The notes beneath the pieces are model-generated. The model worked only from the letters and a program-made list of their open reading frames with translations. It was not told the DNA's origin and searched no databases. Below, in pieces: positions 43,397 to 49,766 of a stretch of 50,756 bases of DNA. The number at the start of each line of letters is the position of its first letter. Position 1 is the first letter of the stretch. Source of the stretch: JBALVT01 sp045110675 (GTDB taxonomy: Bacteria > Pseudomonadota > Gammaproteobacteria > Pseudomonadales > Halieaceae); contig JBGCGJ010000063.1 in the NCBI GenBank assembly GCA_045110675.1, forward strand, positions 1 through 50,756. The letters are read 5' to 3'. The position numbers and the translations under genes were made by a program.

Positions 43397-43855
43397 AGCG
43401 GTCCAGCGGGCTACGAAGTCCTCAATGGTAAAATCTGCCAACTTATTGTAAAGACTGTCATACACACCAAACAATCCGTCATTTTGTGCATGAAGAGACA
43501 GGAATAAGGTGCATCCTTCCGGCCCACTGCTCTCAATATGGGGGGCGGCATCGGGTGGACATAGGGCGTAATCGCCTTTGGTTCTGATGACCTCCTTGAT
43601 ACTGCCGTCGGGTTGAAGCTCCTTAAGTCGTTGTTCACCTTCGAGGATTAGCAGTGCTGTAGAAGCCAGGTGAGAGTGGGGTTCGCATCCGCCACCATTG
43701 CCGTTAAAGCGCATCATCATATCCAACCGACCAAAGGATAAATCATAGGCTAGAATGCTATATTCATAATCCACCTTAAAGCCATTTTCATCGATTGGCT
43801 CTTCGATATGGTGCCATTCAATTTTGTTCTGATCGAAATTTGTATCGAAATGCAT
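43391..43855 (-). CDS. Cupin-like cassette protein
   Basis: This 154-residue protein carries a cupin barrel: GGGCEPHSHLASTALLILEGEQRLKEL near residue 50 (metal-site H-x-H and a distal E) and GDYALCPPDAAPHIESSGPEGCTLFLSLH near 93 (third histidine). The likely role is binding or stabilising a small ligand or metal. The ATG overlaps the stop of the upstream GFA gene by one base, so the two are co-translated in one cassette. Confidence 0.75.
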   Translation of the reverse strand: MHFDTNFDQNKIEWHHIEEPIDENGFKVDYEYSILAYDLSFGRLDMMMRFNGNGGGCEPHSHLASTALLILEGEQRLKELQPDGSIKEVIRTKGDYALCPPDAAPHIESSGPEGCTLFLSLHAQNDGLFGVYDSLYNKLADFTIEDFVARWTAR

Positions 43856-44262
43856 CAGGGGCTCCCCTTTAGTAATTGTTGATGCGGTCTCAGTGACGGA
43901 TGAAGGCCGCTAGTCCAGACTGCTACATCCGGACCAGCAAAACTTTGGTCGAAAAAACAGCCAACTGGGACTTGAACGATATCTTCTCCCCATAGAGCGA
44001 CACCCATCGGAGCCTCGACTAGCACCGTGCTGCCGCAATTAGGGCAAAATTTAAATTCTGGTGTGCTACCTGTAAGAGCACTGCGAGTAAAACTCCTATA
44101 TTCCCCGTTCAAATCTACATCACGGACTTTGGACCAAACCTGAAAACTTGAAGGCGTGCCAGTACGCCTCTGGCAATCTACACAACCACACTCAGCATGA
44201 AGCAAATGATCATCGGGGCAAATAGCTGAAAGTTGGCCACACTGACATGATGCTTTTCTCAT
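43855..44262 (-). CDS. GFA family protein (4 of 5, cassette gene)
   Basis: This 135-residue protein has ASCQCGQLSAICPDDHLLHAECGCVDCQRRTGTPSSFQ in the first 40 residues and FKFCPNCGSTVLVEAPMG near residue 72. The central CxCxxC motif reads CGCVDC, a variant seen in GFA proteins. It forms a tight set with the cupin (1-base overlap) and the small DNA-binding-like gene 15 bases upstream. Confidence 0.78.
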   Translation of the reverse strand: MRKASCQCGQLSAICPDDHLLHAECGCVDCQRRTGTPSSFQVWSKVRDVDLNGEYRSFTRSALTGSTPEFKFCPNCGSTVLVEAPMGVALWGEDIVQVPVGCFFDQSFAGPDVAVWTSGLHPSLRPHQQLLKGSP

Positions 44263-44277
44263 TATTGTCTCTCTAAC

Positions 44278-44502
44278 TTATTTCTTGGCCGGCTTAGGTG
44301 CTCCGTACTCATCCTCGAATTCACCAAAAGCCTTTTTCAGCGCTTTGGGGTCAACTATATCGTCAAGTGATTCGAGAATAATCGTCAGTAGATAATTGTT
44401 ACCGTAGCCATAGGTTTCATTCAGAGATCTGAGTTTATCGTATGCCTCTACGGAAAGCGCAGCATTAAAACGTTTTGGTAATGGATATCGCTTACCGCTC
44501 AT
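44278..44502 (-). CDS. Small ribbon-helix-helix-like protein
   Basis: This 74-residue protein has KRFNAALSVEAYDKLRSLNETYGYGNNYLLTIILESL, which fits a short strand followed by two helices as in ribbon-helix-helix repressors and antitoxins. The C-terminal tail GEFEDEYGAPKPAKK is acidic, then basic. No toxin partner is apparent; the downstream genes in the same cassette are a GFA protein and a cupin. It could regulate the cassette. Confidence 0.5.
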   Translation of the reverse strand: MSGKRYPLPKRFNAALSVEAYDKLRSLNETYGYGNNYLLTIILESLDDIVDPKALKKAFGEFEDEYGAPKPAKK

Positions 44503-44528
44503 AGTTTGACTCTTCAGAGTAGTAACAC

Positions 44529-44598
44529 ATACAACCGAGAGAAGAGGCGCGTTGCAAGCGCGTGATCTTCACCCGATAAAACGGATACCAGGTTAGGC
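44529..44598 (-). other. attC site
   Basis: Ends ATACAAC (44529-44535) and GTTAGGC (44592-44598). The GGCGCG/CGCG inner stem is visible. It lies 10 bases after the stop of the DUF1059-like gene and borders the three-gene cassette. Confidence 0.65.
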
Positions 44599-44608
44599 CA
44601 AGTTTTTC

Positions 44609-44845
44609 TTAGCTTTCTTCAAGGGCATTGAACTCAGCCTTCTTGGCCTCAAACCATGCCTCCATTTCTCCTGGGTTTTTCATTAGCTCGCTCATGGCAT
44701 TCATTGCCTCCAAATGCGCTGCATCTTTCTGTTGATGCATTTCCATTCCGTGCTCCTGACTCAACTTCGCCATTTCTTCAAATGTCTCGGCTCGAAATTC
44801 AAGAGCACAAGCCCCTCCAAGTTGCTTACAAGTCATTGTCTTCAT
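44609..44845 (-). CDS. DUF1059-like cassette protein
   Basis: This 78-residue protein begins MKTMTCKQLGGACALEFRAETFEEMAKLSQEHGMEMHQ, matching the DUF1059 pattern (MKTMTCK-LGG-C, then an amphipathic helix). The ending HLEAMNAMSELMKNPGEMEAWFEAKKAEFNALEE is a longer helical tail. Two cysteines (residues 6 and 13) may bind metal or form a redox pair. The start at ATG 44845 follows GGAG. Confidence 0.75.
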   Translation of the reverse strand: MKTMTCKQLGGACALEFRAETFEEMAKLSQEHGMEMHQQKDAAHLEAMNAMSELMKNPGEMEAWFEAKKAEFNALEES

Positions 44846-44872
44846 AAGATTCTCCAAATTTGGACATTGGAC

Positions 44873-44965
44873 ACATAACGTTGCGGTAAGGATCGGGTAA
44901 AGCGAAGCTTTAGCCGCACGGTGAAAGCGCGCAGCACTGGGACGTACTTGACCGCCTTGCTATGT
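44873..44965 (-). other. attC site
   Basis: Ends ACATAAC (44873-44879) and GCTATGT (44959-44965, with the second T of the core changed to C). The middle AGCGAAGCTTTAGCCG gives hairpin potential. It is 93 bases long. A small membrane-type open frame stops inside its right end. Confidence 0.6.
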
Positions 44966-45094
44966 ACCGGTTTCAATTAGATTCACCGAGTTACTGCGCA
45001 TACTGTAAACGAAATAACCACTAATCAAAACTCCAGTAAATGTAATGAAGTAGCCAAAGTATGACCAAGTAAGGCAACGAAAGTAGATATTCAA
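44960..45094 (-). CDS. Possible 44-aa membrane peptide
   Basis: A TTG-started frame encodes NIYFRCLTWSYFGYF, then ITFTGVLISGYFVYS, one strongly hydrophobic helix with a short polar tail. The stop TAG lies in the attC inverse core, as is usual for cassette genes. Its start overlaps the end of an 80-residue frame on the same strand (45091-45333) by 4 bases, which could be translational coupling or a frameshift of one longer gene. Support is moderate at best. Confidence 0.35.
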   Translation of the reverse strand: MNIYFRCLTWSYFGYFITFTGVLISGYFVYSMRSNSVNLIETGT

Positions 45095-45100
45095 AACTCA

Positions 45101-45337
45101 GTGATCTCCGAGATCGAGACAAGAATCGTACTCCCACTGGGCAGGAAAGAACTATTCAAAGGTGCAGAACTTAAAGGCCTAACTCCGTTAATCGAGTATG
45201 AGGAAGAAGGGTTTCTTTTACTCGTGCCCCAAATCGCATCTATACCATCGAAAACTCTCCGTAACCCCATCGGATCGCTGAGCCATTTGCGTGATGAAAC
45301 TATTGCTGCGCTGGCTTTCGCTATTACTGGCATTTAA
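45101..45337 (+). CDS. Hypothetical reversed cassette protein, 78 aa
   Basis: This frame has a balanced, charged composition (ISEIETRIVLPLGRKELFKGAELKG, then YEEEGFLLLVPQIA) and no low-complexity stretches, unlike the overlapping minus frame. The GTG start has no good ribosome site. The stop TAA falls in the core of the next attC (45332). If real, it runs against the array direction. I do not recognise a family. Confidence 0.4.
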   Translation: MISEIETRIVLPLGRKELFKGAELKGLTPLIEYEEEGFLLLVPQIASIPSKTLRNPIGSLSHLRDETIAALAFAITGI

Positions 45338-45406
45338 CGCTGCAAGCTGGGGCGGCCGGAACAGCGCCACGCGCCGAAGACGCCTTGCAGCCTTGACTTG
45401 TAATAA
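45332..45406 (-). other. attC site
   Basis: Ends ATTTAACGC (from 45332) and CTTGTAATAAG (GTAATAA at 45400-45406, a degenerate inverse core). GGGGCGGCCGG with CGCCACGCGCCGAAG in the middle matches the internal pattern of the other sites. It is 75 bases long. Confidence 0.6.
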
Positions 45407-45420
45407 GCCACTGGCATCCC

Positions 45421-45654
45421 CTATTTCCTCAAACTATCTATATCTGAAGTATCGATGCCCTTTACAGCGTCTCTTGCTGCCTTATCCATATCTGTGTTCT
45501 TACGAATTTCCTTGCTTATCTGTGAGCCGGAATAGGCGCCTGCCGCTGCATTCCCAATGGACACAGCCTGGTCCTGCAAAGCCTTCCCTTCTGCCTCGCC
45601 CGCCAACCATCCTGATTTGTATTCGAGATCTCTGGATGAGTTGATCGGACGCAT
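45421..45654 (-). CDS. Hypothetical cassette protein, 77 aa
   Basis: This helical protein is rich in Ala, Gly, Asp and Lys (WLAGEAEGKALQDQAVSIGN, then AAAGAYSGSQISKEIRKN). The ATG lies within the core of the adjoining attC and the stop is 14 bases from its own attC, so it fills its cassette exactly. I see no membrane segment and recognise no family. A second frame (45500-45730) overlaps and looks like a shadow. Confidence 0.5.
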   Translation of the reverse strand: MRPINSSRDLEYKSGWLAGEAEGKALQDQAVSIGNAAAGAYSGSQISKEIRKNTDMDKAARDAVKGIDTSDIDSLRK

Positions 45655-45725
45655 AACGCCTAAAGCAGCGGCCGCTGTTAAGCGGTCCCTGCGCGAAGCG
45701 CCCTTGCTGGCTTGACTTGCTATGC
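45651..45725 (-). other. attC site
   Basis: Ends GCATAACGCC (from 45651) and CTTGCTATGCG (GCTATGC at 45719-45725). The GCGGCCGCTGTTAAGCGG and CCCTGCGCGAAGCG parts give internal pairing. It is 75 bases long with the same orientation as the others. Confidence 0.7.
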
Positions 45726-45743
45726 GTCATTTGCAGCGCACAA

Positions 45744-46049
45744 CTATGACTTCCTTTTCTGTTCGGGCATGGCTGTTTTTCCGCTTCTACTCTCGATATG
45801 GAAATCGTTACAAATTGTCAGTGTTTTGGTCACGCAAAGATCTTCGAATTTGACAGTTCCTTCGATTTTCCCATTTTCTGGTATAGGAGCGGTAACAGCA
45901 GCTATAAATTTCTGCATTACAGGATAATCAAGGCTTTCAAATACATCGAAGATTATCGGTATCGAGCTTTGCTCGGCTATCAGTGCTGCCTTCTTAGCCG
46001 GAGCATCGCGGGCAAAAACAACCGCATCCACCTGGATATCGGACGGCAC
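45744..46049 (-). CDS. Hypothetical cassette protein, 101 aa
   Basis: The frame starts at a GTG and encodes alternating strands and helices (AVVFARDAPAKKAALIAEQ, IPIIFDVFESLDYPVMQKF) with a basic tail (MPEQKRKS). No signal peptide or known motif is visible. It lies 23 bases after the stop of a GFA-like gene in the same cassette, so they probably share a transcript. Confidence 0.5.
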   Translation of the reverse strand: MPSDIQVDAVVFARDAPAKKAALIAEQSSIPIIFDVFESLDYPVMQKFIAAVTAPIPENGKIEGTVKFEDLCVTKTLTICNDFHIESRSGKTAMPEQKRKS

Positions 46050-46072
46050 ATTTACTCGACAGTTATCTGTAT

Positions 46073-46426
46073 TTACCGAAATCGTATTCCTTCATACAAG
46101 GGGTGGGTTCCACACATAAGAGTACCGCAGCAAGAGGACATGGCTGTGGTATTGCTACCTTCTGGTGTAAGTTTCGAAAACTCAAGTAGTTCCCGCGAAG
46201 AGTCATCGACGATCAGACAGTTAGAAAAATAGGCCAAATCTACGCCCCGTTCAAAATTCTTCACATCATCGGGCAGTGCGTTCTCTGGACTTTGTGCTGC
46301 AGAAATTAGACCTCTCTGACGGCAATCAAAGCAAAAACACTGGGTACGAGCTCGCACCTGTGGGTCTGCGAGCGCTATTACGCAGGCCCCGCATCGACAC
46401 TGTAGATAGGCTTCTGTATTGGTCAT
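46073..46426 (-). CDS. Diverged GFA-like protein (5 of 5, cassette gene)
   Basis: This 117-residue protein has LQCRCGACVIALADP near residue 8 and CFCFDCRQRGLIS near 33, matching the first two cysteine clusters of the GFA fold. The later cluster appears as MSSCCGTLMCG near residue 96, which differs from the usual CxxCGS. I use ATG 46426 (MTNTEAYLQC); the frame upstream runs into attC sequence. Confidence 0.65.
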   Translation of the reverse strand: MTNTEAYLQCRCGACVIALADPQVRARTQCFCFDCRQRGLISAAQSPENALPDDVKNFERGVDLAYFSNCLIVDDSSRELLEFSKLTPEGSNTTAMSSCCGTLMCGTHPLYEGIRFR

Positions 46427-46486
46427 AACTTCTCGAAACCTGTCAATAGTGAGTAGTGAACTTGGGCTGGATGAACTAGCGCTGAC

Positions 46487-46567
46487 GCATAACGCCCACA
46501 TTTGAGGCAGCTGAAGCGTAGCGTAAACTGTTCTAGCCCGTAGGGCGACAACATATTCTTGTTAGGC
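46487..46567 (-). other. attC site
   Basis: The ends match consensus well: GCATAACGCCC (from 46487) and CTTGTTAGGC (46558-46567). TAGCCCGTAGGGCGA in the middle gives a hairpin. The stop codon of the DUF1330-type gene is in the inverse core. It is 81 bases long. Confidence 0.85.
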
Positions 46568-46972
46568 ATTTTCTACTGTTGCCAACAAACGAGAATCGTC
46601 TAGAGCCGCAGCCCTGTGAATTCGAATCGCTTGGTATTCGGTTGTCGAAACCATGCCCATAAACTCAGCAATTGAAGGGTATTTTACGATGATAATACGG
46701 TGCCAGTTGTCGTGGTTTTCTCCAATCACTTCCACACACACTTCACCGTCGTAAATGACCGAGCCACCTATTCCATCAATCTTCTTTACAGCATGCTTCA
46801 GATATCTTTCGCTGTAAGCTTCTTGCCCACTACAGTCTATATTCGCTGTGCCTTCCGGATAATTCGTTATTCGATTAAATTTCAGCAAATTAAGCATAAC
46901 GATTGGCTGCCCTGGAGGAATCGCCTCAAGTATCTCCGGTATTCTGGCTTCATCTAATTCAATTGTTTTCAT
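46562..46972 (-). CDS. DUF1330-like cassette protein
   Basis: This 136-residue protein has PGQPIVMLNLLKFN near residue 20, YLKHAVKKIDGIGGSVIYDGEVCVEVIGE near 57 and IIVKYPSIAEFMGMVSTTEYQAIRIHRAAALDDSRLLAT at the end. This matches the ferredoxin-like dimeric DUF1330 family. The function is unknown. The stop codon TAA overlaps the attC core. Confidence 0.8.
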   Translation of the reverse strand: MKTIELDEARIPEILEAIPPGQPIVMLNLLKFNRITNYPEGTANIDCSGQEAYSERYLKHAVKKIDGIGGSVIYDGEVCVEVIGENHDNWHRIIIVKYPSIAEFMGMVSTTEYQAIRIHRAAALDDSRLLATVENA

Positions 46973-46996
46973 GTTAACTCCATACGATGAGAGATT

Positions 46997-47070
46997 GCCT
47001 AACGTCTCGCTTTGGGGCGGACCACGCAGTGGGCGTCCAAGCCGAAGGCGACAACACCGCCTTATTATGT
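46997..47070 (-). other. attC site
   Basis: Ends GCCTAACG (from 46997) and CTTATTATGT (47061-47070, one base off CTTGTTATGT). GGGGCGGACCACGCAGTGGGCGTCC forms the internal stem and is almost shared with the site at 49465. It is 74 bases long. Confidence 0.75.
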
Positions 47071-47143
47071 CTTGGCTTCATCGTCAGTTTCTCTTTGCAA
47101 TAGCTGGTATGCGGCCATTTGTTCTTCATCAATATTTAGCTAT

Positions 47144-48403
47144 TCAGTTAAATAGGTTTGATTTCGCTAGTTGACGCGCGATGCGCTGCATTTGATGGCT
47201 GACTTGATCCTCATCAAACATCCCGAAGAATGCGATAACGAGATCACGCGACGGTGAGATATATAGTCCTTGTCCTGCGAACCCCCCTTTGAAGAAGTCA
47301 CCATCGTTCATAACGAAATCCCACTGGTAGCTGTTGTGGCGTGGCATCTCGCCATCCACTAAGCGTTTACTAGTAACTCCAACAACATTAAAGATTTCCG
47401 GACGACCGCCTTGTTGGATTTTGGCCAGGTAAGCGTCAGAAATCAGAGGCTTGGAGGATTTTCGTCCACTCGGGGTAAATAGAAGTCCAAAACGAGCCAT
47501 ATCCCGCAAAGTCGAGCTTATTCCGGCACTTGCGATGGGCACACCTTTGCGGGGAGCAGCTATGATTCCGTCCGATTCAGCCCCGATAATTTTCCAAATC
47601 TCAGTAGAAATGAGGTCAGCATAGGGTCGACCGCTAATAGTTTCGGCTAGCCACCCCAATAGGAATGTATTGACAGACGTATATTCAAACGCTTCTCCGG
47701 CTGGGCGATGTGAGCGCAGTGTAGCAATGTGTTCGAAAGGGTTATCTATCATTTTCCCAGTAACTTCCCGAAATCCCATTGCTGCATCGTGTTGATAGAA
47801 GCAATGTTCCGGGTTGCTGTATGCGCCGTCGGTCTGTTCGAGACAGTTAATTCCCGATGCCATGTCAAGAACGTCCCGTATCGCCACACTGCTCCATGCA
47901 GTTCCCTTTAGGGACGGCAGATAATTTCCAACCCCCTTGCTGACGTCGATCAAACCCCGATCTTCAAGAATAGCAATGAGTGTTGACGCAAACACTTTCG
48001 ACACAGACATGTAGACATGGCTGTCCTCGGAGCGCATTTGAGGATAGGCCTCAAAAACAATTTTGCCGTGGTGTAGTACGATAGCGCCATTGACAGTTGA
48101 ACTGGCGACATAGTCACCCAGGGGTATATTTCCTGCGTCAGTAGTCGTGATGAATTCCGTTACATCAACGCGAAGATTCGAAGAGAGCTCGTTCATCGGG
48201 CCACTGCGGCTTATTATGGAATGATTCCAAAATTCTGGCATGTTAAGGAAGATATATCTGCTTAACGGGCCTCCGCTGTCCCAGTTTTCCAATGTCCACT
48301 CATTGCGAAATGAAGTTACCTCCTCAATTGAATAACTGGCATCTTCGCTAATCGCGATACCTGAATACGCAAATATCCAAGATAGTAGTACTGCTTTTTT
48401 CAT
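47144..48403 (-). CDS. Exported serine hydrolase, class C beta-lactamase-like
   Basis: This 419-residue protein has a signal peptide (VLLSWIFAYSGIAIS, cleavage near residue 19) and a penicillin-binding-protein-like fold. The nucleophile motif SVSK is near residue 133 (VYMSVSKVFAS), the YxN-type motif is YTSVN near 240, and GGFAGQGLYISPSRDLVIAFFG near 375 stands for the third motif. Such proteins act as esterases, peptidases or true beta-lactamases; which one is unknown. It is large for a cassette gene. Confidence 0.85.
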   Translation of the reverse strand: MKKAVLLSWIFAYSGIAISEDASYSIEEVTSFRNEWTLENWDSGGPLSRYIFLNMPEFWNHSIISRSGPMNELSSNLRVDVTEFITTTDAGNIPLGDYVASSTVNGAIVLHHGKIVFEAYPQMRSEDSHVYMSVSKVFASTLIAILEDRGLIDVSKGVGNYLPSLKGTAWSSVAIRDVLDMASGINCLEQTDGAYSNPEHCFYQHDAAMGFREVTGKMIDNPFEHIATLRSHRPAGEAFEYTSVNTFLLGWLAETISGRPYADLISTEIWKIIGAESDGIIAAPRKGVPIASAGISSTLRDMARFGLLFTPSGRKSSKPLISDAYLAKIQQGGRPEIFNVVGVTSKRLVDGEMPRHNSYQWDFVMNDGDFFKGGFAGQGLYISPSRDLVIAFFGMFDEDQVSHQMQRIARQLAKSNLFN

Positions 48404-48459
48404 CGTTTCATCCTAAGTGGTAGGCAACAATTTTGGATTAGTGGTCAAAGCAGAAAAAC

Positions 48460-48534
48460 GTATAACGCTTCAATAACCGGCGCGCTGTAAGCGCGTCCGG
48501 CGCCGAAGGTGCGAAGTTGATTGACTTGTTATAC
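48460..48534 (-). other. attC site
   Basis: Symmetric ends GTATAAC (48460-48466) and GTTATAC (48528-48534), with CCGGCGCGCTGTAAGCGCG and TCCGGCGCCGAAGGTGCG inside. It is 75 bases long. It is the attC of the toxin-antitoxin cassette. Confidence 0.85.
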
Positions 48535-48540
48535 GCTGAT

Positions 48541-48575
48541 ATACTACGTACATATTTACGTACATGTACAGGATA
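48541..48575 (+). promoter_or_regulatory. Operator/promoter region of the yefM-yoeB pair
   Basis: Two direct copies of TACGTACAT lie at 48545-48553 and 48557-48565, 12 bases apart, and the second runs into the palindrome TGTACA (48565-48570). TGTACA is the known core of YefM-type operators in E. coli. The spacing fits two YefM dimers on one face of the helix. Confidence 0.6.
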
Positions 48576-48581
48576 GTTAAA

Positions 48582-48833
48582 ATGGAAAGTATAAGCTACA
48601 CCTCTGCCCGTAGCAACCTTGCCAAAACCATGGAGCAAGTGTGCGATGATCATGCCCCAATTGCTATTACTCGCAAGGGTGAAGGAGCGGTGGTAATGAT
48701 GTCTATGGATGACTATCAAGCCCTCGAGGAAACTGCATACCTTCTCAGGAGTCCTAAGAACACTCGACGATTGATTGAGTCGATTGGCGAGCTTGAGGGC
48801 GGCCAAGGAGTTGAGAAGGAACTGATTGAGTGA
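48582..48833 (+). CDS. yefM: YefM-family antitoxin
   Basis: This 83-residue antitoxin begins MESISYTSARSNLAKTMEQVCDDHAPIAITRKGEGAVVMMSMDDYQALEETAYLLRSP, the standard Phd/YefM DNA-binding domain, and ends in a toxin-binding tail. It neutralises YoeB and represses its own promoter. I start it at ATG 48582; the frame opens 6 codons earlier inside the operator. It reads against the array, so it needs its own promoter, which is present. Confidence 0.92.
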   Translation: MESISYTSARSNLAKTMEQVCDDHAPIAITRKGEGAVVMMSMDDYQALEETAYLLRSPKNTRRLIESIGELEGGQGVEKELIE

Positions 48834-49084
48834 AGCTGATCTTCGCAGAAAAAGCATGGGAAGATTACCTATACTGGCAAAAGACAGATAAAAAGATGCT
48901 CAATCGAATCAACGCACTCATCAAAGACATTAAGCGAGATCCGTTTGATGGTATTGGTAAGCCTGAACCGCTCAAGCACGCCCTCTCCGGATATTGGTCT
49001 CGTCGAATAAATGATGAGCATCGAATAGTCTACAAAATTCATCAAGACTCCCTTCTTCTCGCCCAATTACGATATCACTACTGA
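48830..49084 (+). CDS. yoeB: YoeB-family ribosome-dependent mRNA interferase toxin
   Basis: This 84-residue toxin has the RelE/YoeB fold: LIFAEKAWEDYLYWQKTDKKMLNRINALIKDI, GKPEPLKHALSGYWSRRINDEHRIVYKI and the C-terminal RYHY, whose His and Tyr are catalytic along with E (GKPEPL) and R (DEHRIV). It cleaves mRNA at the ribosomal A site when free. The GTG start overlaps the yefM stop by 4 bases. Confidence 0.93.
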   Translation: MKLIFAEKAWEDYLYWQKTDKKMLNRINALIKDIKRDPFDGIGKPEPLKHALSGYWSRRINDEHRIVYKIHQDSLLLAQLRYHY

Positions 49085-49091
49085 GCTAGGC

Positions 49092-49173
49092 GTATAACGC
49101 CACCAACACGGGCCGGAGCACGCAGTGCGGAGGTCCGGCCCCGAAGGGGCCTTAGTGCTTGGTCTTGTTAAGT
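49092..49173 (-). other. attC site
   Basis: Ends GTATAACGCC (from 49092) and CTTGTTAAGT (to 49173). GGGCCGGAGCACGCAGTGCGG and TCCGGCCCCGAAGGGGCC form a strong stem with an extrahelical asymmetry. At 82 bases it is one of the clearest sites in the array. Confidence 0.88.
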
Positions 49174-49176
49174 GTT

Positions 49177-49461
49177 TCACTTGCGCTGAATTCCTAGACG
49201 AACCTTGGCCGAAAAAGGCAAGTACGTGCGCTGCATGTGAGATTGAATATCCAGTAGATAAGAGTGAAGATCTTCTTTTTCATCAATTTCCCGCACAGCA
49301 ATCAATCCCATATTTAATTCTTCCAGTTTCGCAGGATCATCATTTTCATTGATGACCGAAGTGCAGTATTTCAGTTGCGCCTCAACCATTTTTGCCCAAG
49401 GCAGCCTGAATCTACCTAATTCGACCAGAGCTAGCTCAATAGTTTTCTGCATATCACTCAT
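49177..49461 (-). CDS. Tsi6-like immunity protein (orphan, cassette gene)
   Basis: This 94-residue helical protein contains KMVEAQLKYCTSVINENDDPAKLEELNMGLIAVREIDEKEDLHSYLLDIQ. The pattern A-QL-Y--SV, then L--L--G-IAVRE-DE, then L---L is that of the Tsi6 immunity family, which in Pseudomonas aeruginosa protects against the type VI secretion effector Tse6. No effector gene lies beside it. The stop is 4 bases from the attC inverse core. The family call is from memory of the Tsi6 sequence. Confidence 0.6.
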   Translation of the reverse strand: MSDMQKTIELALVELGRFRLPWAKMVEAQLKYCTSVINENDDPAKLEELNMGLIAVREIDEKEDLHSYLLDIQSHMQRTYLPFSAKVRLGIQRK

Positions 49462-49464
49462 GAC

Positions 49465-49540
49465 ACTTAACGCTTACATGTGGGGCGGGCCACGGAGTGG
49501 ACCGTCCCAGCAGCCGAAGGCTGCGCTAACAGCGTCTTGT
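49465..49540 (-). other. attC site interrupted by the IS110-type element
   Basis: ACTTAACGC (from 49465) starts a normal attC with the stem GGGGCGGGCCACGGAGTGGACCGTCCC and CAGCCGAAGGCTG. The expected end CTTGTTATGTG is broken: CTTGT lies at 49536-49540 and TATGTG resumes at 50747. Joining the two flanks restores a standard site. Confidence 0.75.
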
Positions 49541-49599
49541 ATGGTTGATTCTGACGTTTTCCCATTTATCAATTCCATTTAAAAACGGGTAAATTGAGA

Positions 49600-49760
49600 C
49601 CCACCTTCGGTGGCCGCCGAAGGCCTTTTGCAGTAGCTCCTAGAGCGTCAGGATCCCCAGTGGAGACCGATAACAAGTATGAGCGCTGCAAACTCGCTTA
49701 TTAGGCACAACTCGAATAGTCATGTGGGCCTCGAGCCCGAATAGCAAGGCGGAGATAGCT
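49600..49760 (+). ncRNA. Candidate bridge RNA region of the IS110 element
   Basis: This region lies between the left end and the transposase start, where IS110-group elements encode a structured bridge RNA. Hairpins are visible: CCACCTTCGGTGG, GGCCGCCGAAGGCC-like and GGGCCTCGAGCCC. ATAACAAGT (49670-49678) is the exact reverse complement of the right junction, CTTATTAGGC (49697-49706) resembles the attC core CTTGTTAGGC, and ATAGTCA (49716-49722) equals the right end at 50735-50741. The boundaries are estimates. Confidence 0.45.
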
Positions 49761-49766
49761 TAACTC

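Noticed and set aside
45091..45333. An 80-codon minus-strand frame opposite the 78-codon plus-strand frame
   Set aside because: It is rich in Ser and Pro with no fold-like pattern and looks like the shadow of the plus-strand frame, although its TTGA overlap with the membrane peptide keeps it as a minor possibility noted in the findings.
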